Source of the DNA: Catenuloplanes niger
Lineage (GTDB): Bacteria; Actinomycetota; Actinomycetes; Mycobacteriales; Micromonosporaceae
NCBI RefSeq assembly: GCF_031458255.1
Contig: NZ_JAVDYC010000001.1
Location: 5,341,001 to 5,405,000, forward strand
Reading direction: 5' to 3'
Length of the DNA: 64,000 nucleotides
Below are positions 59,586 through 64,000 of this stretch, one piece after another. Below the pieces are notes generated by a model. That model was not told where the DNA came from, searched no databases, and saw only the letters and a list, made by a program, of their open reading frames with translations. Position 1 is the first letter of the stretch. The number at the start of each line of letters is the position of its first letter. A program made the translations under genes and the position numbers.

Positions 59586-60392
59586 TCACCGCTGGCAGGC
59601 CGGGCACCAGTAGGTGTTCCGGTTCGCCAGCGAGCCCTTCAGCACGGTCGTCCCGCACACCAGGCACGGCTGCCCGGCGCGGCGGTAGACGTAGACCTCG
59701 CCGCCGTGCCGGTCCACCCGGGGTGCGCGGCGCATCGCCTCCGGCGTGTGCCGCACGTGCACGGTGTCGATCCGGCCCTGTGCCACGCCGTCCTTCATCA
59801 GCGCGCGCAGGTCCTCCCAGATCTCCGCGAACGCGGTCGCGGACAGCGCCCGGCCCGGCGTGGTCGGCAGCAGCCCGGCCCGGAACAGCACCTCGGTCGC
59901 GTAGATCAGCCCCGGCCCGGCCAGCACCGACTGGTCCATGATCAGCTGGAGCAGCGCGGCGTTGCTGCGGGAGATCCGCGCGTACGCCGGGCCCGGGTCC
60001 GCGTCGTCGCGCAGCGGGTCCGGGCCGAGCCGCGCGTGGATCAGCGCCACCCCGTGCGGGTCCAGCACCTCGCACGCGGTCGGCCCGCGCAGCTCCAGCC
60101 AGCCGCGCTCGCCGGCCACCCGCATGCGGATCAGCCCGACCGGGTCCGGCACCGGCAGCGGCCCGGTCGCGAACTTGCCGTAGAGCCCCAGGTGGACGTG
60201 CACGATCCGGTCGCCGGCGTAGTGGTGGAACAGGTGCTTGCCGTACGCGGAGGTGTCCTCCAGCACGCGGCCGGTGACCAGCGCCGCGTCCGCCGCGAAC
60301 CGGCCCTGCGGGCTGCTCACCTCCACGGTCTGGCCGGCGAGCAGCCGGCGGTGCGCGATCGCGAGGCGGTGGATGCTGTGTCCCTCGGGCAT
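59586..60392 (-). CDS. Fpg/Nei-family DNA glycosylase (endonuclease VIII-like)
   Basis: 268 residues starting MPEGHSIH (Pro2 is the catalytic N-terminal residue after Met removal, Glu3 the acid), matching actinobacterial Nei2 type. The H2TH domain contains ALIHARLGPDPL and LIMDQSVLAGPGLIYATEVLF, and the zinc finger reads CLVCGTTVLKGSLANRNTYWCPAC (C-x2-C ... C-x2-C). The beta-lyase repairs oxidised pyrimidines. ATG at 60392 is chosen over 60401 because the active-site proline must be residue 2. It is adjacent to the ArsR gene after 23 bases. Confidence 0.94.
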   Translation of the reverse strand: MPEGHSIHRLAIAHRRLLAGQTVEVSSPQGRFAADAALVTGRVLEDTSAYGKHLFHHYAGDRIVHVHLGLYGKFATGPLPVPDPVGLIRMRVAGERGWLELRGPTACEVLDPHGVALIHARLGPDPLRDDADPGPAYARISRSNAALLQLIMDQSVLAGPGLIYATEVLFRAGLLPTTPGRALSATAFAEIWEDLRALMKDGVAQGRIDTVHVRHTPEAMRRAPRVDRHGGEVYVYRRAGQPCLVCGTTVLKGSLANRNTYWCPACQR

Positions 60393-60415
60393 GGTGAGCA
60401 ACCGTAGCGCCGTCG

Positions 60416-60754
60416 CTAGGCCTCGGTGCCCGCGGAGCCCAGCTCGACCAGCAGGCCGTCGCGGTCGGCGAGCACCGCGCGGAGGATCCGGCGGCCGGCC
60501 GCGAGCAGGTCGGCCACGTCCGGGGTGCTCAGCGCGTACATCACCAGCGGGCCGTCGCGGTAGGTGAGGACGATGCCGGCGCGGCGCAGGACGGCGAGCT
60601 GCTGGGAGAGGTTGGACGCCTCCACGTCGATCTCGGCGAGGAGCGAGCGAACCGGCTTGGGACCGTCCTGCAGCAGTTCCAGCACCCGGATCCGGACCGG
60701 GTGGCCCAGCGTGCGGAACATCTCGGCCTTCGCCTGATAGAGCGGCACCGACAC
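60416..60754 (-). CDS. ArsR-family winged-helix regulator
   Basis: 112 residues. VPLYQAKAEMFRTLGHPVRIRVLELLQDGP, then VRSLLAEIDVEASNLSQQLAVLRRAGIVLTYRDGPLVMYAL, the helix-turn-helix and wing of ArsR/SmtB proteins. No CxC or alpha-5 metal ligands are visible, so the signal may not be a metal. GTG at 60754 starts the conserved domain; a longer frame includes a Cys-rich segment (NFCNCANPE) that overlaps the operator-like site below. The downstream Nei gene may be co-regulated. Confidence 0.85.
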   Translation of the reverse strand: MSVPLYQAKAEMFRTLGHPVRIRVLELLQDGPKPVRSLLAEIDVEASNLSQQLAVLRRAGIVLTYRDGPLVMYALSTPDVADLLAAGRRILRAVLADRDGLLVELGSAGTEA

Positions 60755-60795
60755 GGTGCGACCTGCCTCGTGGTTGGCGGCTTCCGGGTTTGCGC

Positions 60796-60815
60796 AGTTG
60801 CAGAAGTTCGCAACT
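60796..60815. promoter_or_regulatory. Operator-like inverted repeat upstream of the ArsR gene
   Basis: AGTTGC, 8 bases, GCAACT: perfect 6-bp arms, 42 bases upstream of the arsR start. GCGCA and TTGCAG half sites nearby suggest a TTGC-type motif repeated. A site of this kind fits autorepression by ArsR. Confidence 0.6.
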
Positions 60816-60968
60816 CGCCTGCCGCGGTCGTCCGAAGCGTGTGACACCGGGCGACGCGCCGGTCGCACAACCAGTGCGACCGATGCCGGGCGGACGACCG
60901 CATCCTCGGAACCCGTAAGCGGCTCACGTGCCGCCCTTCCACGCCGACCCCTCATCGGAGGCACGCAA

Positions 60969-61340
60969 ATGCCAGACATGGACGTCGCACTCAAGGACGC
61001 GATGCAGATCGACGGGGCCATCGGCGTGGCGCTCGTCGACTACACCAGCGGGATGGCGCTGGGCATCGCGGGCGGGACCAAGGACTTCGACCTCACGGTC
61101 GCCGCGGCCGGCAACACCGACGTGGTACGCGCCAAGCTGCGCGCCATGGAGATGCTGCAGCTGCGCGACGAGATCGAGGACATCCTGGTCACGCTGGGGG
61201 AGCAGTACCACCTGATCCGGCCGCTCAAGTCGCGCTCGGGCAAGGGCCTGTTCCTCTACCTGGCGCTGAGCAAGTCACGGGCGAACCTGGCGCTGGCCCG
61301 GCACCAGCTGCGCCGCATCGAGGAGGCGATCGACGTCTGA
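60969..61340 (+). CDS. Roadblock/LC7-like small protein
   Basis: 123 residues starting MPDMDVALKDAMQIDGAIGVALVDYTSGMALGIAGG, the strand-helix-strand opening of roadblock/LC7 proteins (MglB, CvnB), then VRAKLRAMEMLQLRDEIEDILVTLG and YHLIRPL. GGAGG before ATG supports the start. It is followed by a terminator and by a second roadblock gene 400 bp away. It may be a regulator of the nearby Ras-like GTPase. Function unproven. Confidence 0.8.
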   Translation: MPDMDVALKDAMQIDGAIGVALVDYTSGMALGIAGGTKDFDLTVAAAGNTDVVRAKLRAMEMLQLRDEIEDILVTLGEQYHLIRPLKSRSGKGLFLYLALSKSRANLALARHQLRRIEEAIDV

Positions 61341-61358
61341 TCCCCTCCACCGGAGCCC

Positions 61359-61388
61359 GGTGGGCGTCCCCCGGCCGGGACGCCCACC
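61359..61388 (+). terminator. Hairpin terminator of the first roadblock gene
   Basis: GGTGGGCGTCCC and GGGACGCCCACC: perfect 12-bp stem, 6-base loop, 18 bases after the stop. The next 350 bp to the cvnB-like gene contain no recognised gene. Confidence 0.82.
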
Positions 61389-61737
61389 GCCCGGCTCCAC
61401 AGCACTCCCGCGCGGTCACGAAGAGTAGTGGCCGCGCGCGTTTGTCGATGGATCTGTCGGCATTCCGACGCAACCGCGGACGACGTTCCACAGGGGAGCG
61501 ACTGCGGAGCGCGTCGGCGTCGTCACGCACAACGGAAACCGCCGCCCGCCTCGATCTCCTGTTGCGCAACGAGGGATGATGTCCTCGTCGCACGCGAGAA
61601 CCAGGAAGGGCCGCCGGGATGTCTGCACCGAGAAACGCACCGCGCGCGGGCGCTGCCGCACGCTCGGTGATCGGCGTGCCCGGCGGGGACGGCATCGACC
61701 GGCACGACGGTCACGGAACGTTGTGGGAGACTGCGGC

Positions 61738-62139
61738 ATGACGTTGTTCGGCCAACCGGGATGGCTCCTGGACGAGCTCATCGAGAAGGTGCCTCACACC
61801 CGTCAGGCGGTGCTGCTCTCCGCGGACGGGTTGTTGATCGGTGCCTCGCGTGGGCTGTCCCGGGAGGACGGCGAGCACCTGGCCGCCATGGCCTCCGGCT
61901 TCGCCAGCCTGGCGCGCAGTGCCAGCCGGCACTTCAACGCCGGGGCGGTCCGGCAGACGCTGCTGGAGATGGAGGACGCGTTCCTCTTCATCAGCACGGC
62001 CGGCCGGAGCTCCTGCCTCGCCGTGCTGGCCGGCTCCGAGGCGGACATCGGCCTGATCTCCTACGAGATGGCGCTGCTGGTCACGCGGGTCGGCGACAAC
62101 TTCTCCGTCGCGCACCGGGCGGGCGTCGATGGCCGCTGA
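61738..62139 (+). CDS. Roadblock/LC7 protein, CvnB-like
   Basis: 133 residues. LLDELIEKVPHTRQAVLLSADGLLIGASRGLSREDGEHLAAMASGFASLARSASRHF is the canonical conservon B (roadblock) sequence, followed by QTLLEMEDAFLFISTAGRSSCLAVLAGSEADIGLISYEMALLVTRVG. In conservons (cvnA-D) this protein acts with a small GTPase, CvnD, and usually with the histidine-kinase-like CvnA and DUF742 CvnC. Here its end overlaps cvnD by 11 bp, with cvnA and cvnC missing. ATG at 61738. Confidence 0.92.
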   Translation: MTLFGQPGWLLDELIEKVPHTRQAVLLSADGLLIGASRGLSREDGEHLAAMASGFASLARSASRHFNAGAVRQTLLEMEDAFLFISTAGRSSCLAVLAGSEADIGLISYEMALLVTRVGDNFSVAHRAGVDGR

Positions 62140-62704
62140 GGAACGGCGCGCCCCGGTCGCGCTCAAGGTGCTGGTGGCCGGCGGGTTCGGCGCGGGCAAG
62201 ACGACGATGGTCGGCGCGGTCAGCGAGATCCGGGTGCTGCAGACCGAGGAGATGCTGACCGACGTCAGCGTCGGCACCGACGACCTCTCCGGCGTCGAGG
62301 GAAAGACGTCCACCACGGTGGCGATGGACTTCGGCCGGATCACCATCGATCAGGACCTGGTGCTCTACCTGTTCGGCACGCCCGGCCAGGACCGGTTCTG
62401 GTTCCTCTGGGACGAGCTGGCCCAGGGTGCGCTCGGCGCGGTGGTGCTGGCGGACACCCGGCGGCTGGCCGACTGCTTCCCGTCGATCGACTACTTCGAG
62501 ACGCGGAACCTGCCGTTCCTGGTCGGCGTGAACTGCTTCGACGGCGAGCAGAAGTTCAGCCCGGCCGCCGTGCGGACCGCACTGGACCTGGACGACGAGG
62601 TGCCGGTCGTGCTCTGCGACGCCCGCGACCGCGCGTCCGGCAAGGAACTCCTGATCGAACTGGTGGAGTACGTGATCAAGCGGAACAGCGCTCGACGCGA
62701 CTAG
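62129..62704 (+). CDS. Ras-like small GTPase, CvnD/MglA-like
   Basis: 191 residues. P-loop VLVAGGFGAGKTTMVGAVSE, switch I region with conserved Thr in KTSTTVAMDFG, the DxxG equivalent LFGTPGQDRFWFLWDEL, N-x-x-D as VNCFDG and the last G5 element DARDRAS. It matches conservon D GTPases, soluble and partner-regulated rather than prenylated. It overlaps the upstream roadblock gene, and DUF6412 and yidC follow. No DUF742 or kinase is adjacent, unlike classic conservons. Confidence 0.93.
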   Translation: MAAEERRAPVALKVLVAGGFGAGKTTMVGAVSEIRVLQTEEMLTDVSVGTDDLSGVEGKTSTTVAMDFGRITIDQDLVLYLFGTPGQDRFWFLWDELAQGALGAVVLADTRRLADCFPSIDYFETRNLPFLVGVNCFDGEQKFSPAAVRTALDLDDEVPVVLCDARDRASGKELLIELVEYVIKRNSARRD

Positions 62705-62717
62705 GTATGGTGGATCG

Positions 62718-63020
62718 ATGGTGCTGACCGGGTTCCTGTGGTCGCTGTGGGCGTGGACCGCCGCACAGCTGACCCAGGCCGCCCCGGCCGGCTCCAGCCC
62801 CGCCGAGATGATCGCGCTCGCGGCCGCCGGTCTCGTCGCGGTCGTGCTGGCGATCCACCTCGCCACCGGCCGGCTGTGCGGCCCCGGCTACCCGGCGCCC
62901 CACCGCGGCGCCGCGATGCGCGTGCGCGCGCTCAACACCCGCACCCCTCGACTCCGTGATCCGGACGCGGCCGGCCGTTCCCGGCCACGAGCTCCGGCGA
63001 CCCTCCCCTCGGTCGCCTAG
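62718..63020 (+). CDS. DUF6412-type membrane protein
   Basis: 100 residues with two hydrophobic helices (LTGFLWSLWAWTAAQLTQAA, MIALAAAGLVAVVLAIHLATG) and a basic tail including CGPGYPAPHRGAAMRVRALNTRTPRLRDPDAAGRSRP, typical of DUF6412. These proteins occur next to YidC-like insertases in actinobacteria, as here, and may assist them. Function unproven. ATG at 62718. Confidence 0.8.
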   Translation: MVLTGFLWSLWAWTAAQLTQAAPAGSSPAEMIALAAAGLVAVVLAIHLATGRLCGPGYPAPHRGAAMRVRALNTRTPRLRDPDAAGRSRPRAPATLPSVA

Positions 63021-63058
63021 CTCTTCCCGTCCGTACCACCGTGTTGAGGGGTTCTGTC

Positions 63059-63820
63059 ATGCTCGCGTTCGGTCCCATCGACGGCGCCGCCGGCGTCGCG
63101 TCCACTGTCGTCACCTCGATCGCCTCGTTCGCCGAACCGTTCGCCGGCACCGCCGCGACCGCGATCGCGATCATCCTGTTCACCATGGGCGTCCGCCTGC
63201 TGATCTCGCCGCTGACCTGGGCGCAGATCCGCGGCCAGCGACGCACCGCCGCGCTCGCGCCGAAGCTGCGCGAACTGCAGGCCAGGCACAAGGACGATCC
63301 GGCCGCGCTGCAGGCCGAGATGCTGAAGCTGTACCGGGAGGAGGGCGCGAGCCCGCTCGGCGGCTGCCTGCCCGCGCTGCTGCAGATCCCGTTCTTCACG
63401 GTCATGTACCGGCTCTTCACCACGCCCACGCTGGCCGGGGAGCACAACGCGCTGCTGGACGAGCGGTTCTTCGGCACCGCGCTCGGCGCGCACGTCACCG
63501 AGGGCGGGCTGCCGCTCTTCGCGGTGCTGCTGGCGATGCTGACCGTGCTGGCCTGGTGGTCGTCCCGGCGGATGGCGCTGGTGCAGGCCGCGAACCCGAC
63601 GCCGGCCGACGCGCCGCCCGGCCAGGCGCAGATCATGCGGGTGATGCGCTTCCTGCCGTACGGCACCGTGCTGTTCGCCCTGGTCGTGCCGCTCGCCGCG
63701 GTGCTCTACCTGGTCACCACCACGACCTGGACCGCGGTCGAGCGGCTGCTGCTCGGCGCGGACCGGCACCTGCTCAGTGCTGCCGCGCCCGCTTCCGCCG
63801 GCGAGCCCGGACGCGGTTGA
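63059..63820 (+). CDS. yidC: YidC/Oxa1-family membrane insertase, short form
   Basis: 253 residues. Five hydrophobic segments with the family core: TRGVRLLISPLTWAQIRGQRRTAALAPKLRELQARHKDDP, GGCLPALLQIPFFTVMYRLF and ALVVPLAAVLYLVTTTTWTAVE. It is shorter than main-chromosome YidC and is a second-copy type found with DUF6412. It inserts membrane proteins. GAGGGG before ATG 63059. The 3' end overlaps a convergent DedA gene by 47 bases. Confidence 0.9.
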   Translation: MLAFGPIDGAAGVASTVVTSIASFAEPFAGTAATAIAIILFTMGVRLLISPLTWAQIRGQRRTAALAPKLRELQARHKDDPAALQAEMLKLYREEGASPLGGCLPALLQIPFFTVMYRLFTTPTLAGEHNALLDERFFGTALGAHVTEGGLPLFAVLLAMLTVLAWWSSRRMALVQAANPTPADAPPGQAQIMRVMRFLPYGTVLFALVVPLAAVLYLVTTTTWTAVERLLLGADRHLLSAAAPASAGEPGRG

Positions 63821-64000
63821 ACACCCACGACCCGATGATCCAGGCGAAGATCGCCCAGATGGCGTAGTCGAACCACCGGTTGTACTGCTCGATGTCCTGC
63901 CAGCGGGAGCCGAGCGCGTAGCCCGCGCCGATGAAGATCGTGTTCCAGACGCCGCTGCCCAGCGCGGTGAACGCGATGAAGATCGGCATCGGCATGTGGT
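63774..64000 (-). CDS. DedA-family membrane protein, C-terminal part (runs off the right edge)
   Basis: The visible 75 residues contain PIFIAFTALGSGVWNTIFIGAGYALGSRW, the SNARE-associated/DedA C-terminal core, then a helix WFDYAIWAIFAWIIGSWVFNRV and a basic tail RARRRKRARQH. The codon before the visible ATG (63993-63995) is open, and that Met is preceded in the family by more sequence, so this is the 3' end of a gene starting beyond the window. DedA proteins act as lipid flippases or in proton/peptide homeostasis. It is convergent with and overlaps yidC. Confidence 0.88.
   Translation of the reverse strand, partial: HMPMPIFIAFTALGSGVWNTIFIGAGYALGSRWQDIEQYNRWFDYAIWAIFAWIIGSWVFNRVRARRRKRARQH

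Noticed and set aside
1-64000. CRISPR arrays, rRNA and tRNA genes
   Set aside because: No regular repeat-spacer array of 24-40 bp units, and no cloverleaf-like sequence with GGTTCGA-type T-arm in a plausible context was found.

Overview
The window is very GC-rich and gene-dense, with frequent GTG starts and several possibly leaderless genes. Together with a WhiB1-type regulator, a fused 2-oxoglutarate decarboxylase/dehydrogenase (Kgd), a nickel superoxide dismutase with its own maturation protease, DUF6104 and DUF6412 proteins, an HRD-type Ser/Thr kinase, conservon-type roadblock/GTPase genes and a mycobacterial-style Nei, this points to a filamentous actinomycete, most likely Micromonosporaceae (Actinoplanes/Catenuloplanes/Micromonospora-like). 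It looks chromosomal; no rRNA, tRNA, CRISPR array, transposase or phage gene was recognised.

Layout. 1-417: end of a CbiX/SirB-like chelatase, then about 900 bp of gene-free DNA with two tandem repeat arrays. 1.4-6.4 kb: whiB1, a further gene-poor stretch of about 1 kb, an MDR oxidoreductase, malic enzyme, divergent sodX/sodN, and an anti-sigma-like ATPase. 6.5-10.3 kb: an accessory island bounded by a near-identical 178-bp inverted repeat. It carries a PIN-toxin pair flanked by 18-bp direct repeats, a DUF6941 gene, a DUF4258/DUF2283 pair, and the first of two paralogous lipoprotein esterases. 11.5-19 kb: ackA-pta, DUF6104 and kgd (central carbon). 19-24.7 kb: a PlsC acyltransferase, a TetR gene with twin operators and its divergent target, and a DUF4097-PadR operon whose PadR carries a collagen-like Gly/Pro tail. 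24.9-28.9 kb: OmpR-type response regulator, sensor kinase and HtrA-like protease, with matching 11-bp-phased CAG repeats upstream of the regulator and of the protease.

29.0-33.4 kb: the most unusual locus, a three-gene cassette. It encodes a 1071-aa fusion of PqqD-like, M50 metalloprotease, cyclic-nucleotide-binding-like and FecR-like parts, then a Cys-rich zinc-ribbon protein, then a protein with a RiPP-leader-like (Os1348/NHLP type) N-terminus, GFG repeats and Ca-binding Asp-rich repeats. 33.6-44 kb: an orphan ABC ATPase, a secreted propeller/SGNH/PKD esterase, a PL11 rhamnogalacturonan lyase, a Ser/Thr kinase, a patatin, a second acyltransferase and CutA. 44-51 kb: a very large membrane protein, a HAD phosphatase, a PIN/NYN-like plus FHA protein, a pterin dehydratase and an LppX-like lipoprotein. 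51-53 kb: an arginine/ornithine pair (rocD, ddaH). 53.4-64 kb: a membrane protein, a GGDEF-EAL protein, a SEC-C protein, a CoA-disulfide-reductase-like flavoenzyme, a YbdK-type ligase, Nei, ArsR, two roadblock proteins with a Ras-like GTPase, DUF6412, a YidC-like insertase, and the end of a DedA gene.

Transcription units are often closed by strong GC-rich hairpins. Operons are recognised by 4-bp ATGA/GTGA overlaps (7.5, 12.8 and 23.46 kb) and by a TGATG junction (32.5 kb). Family names come from motif recognition by eye; no database search was possible.
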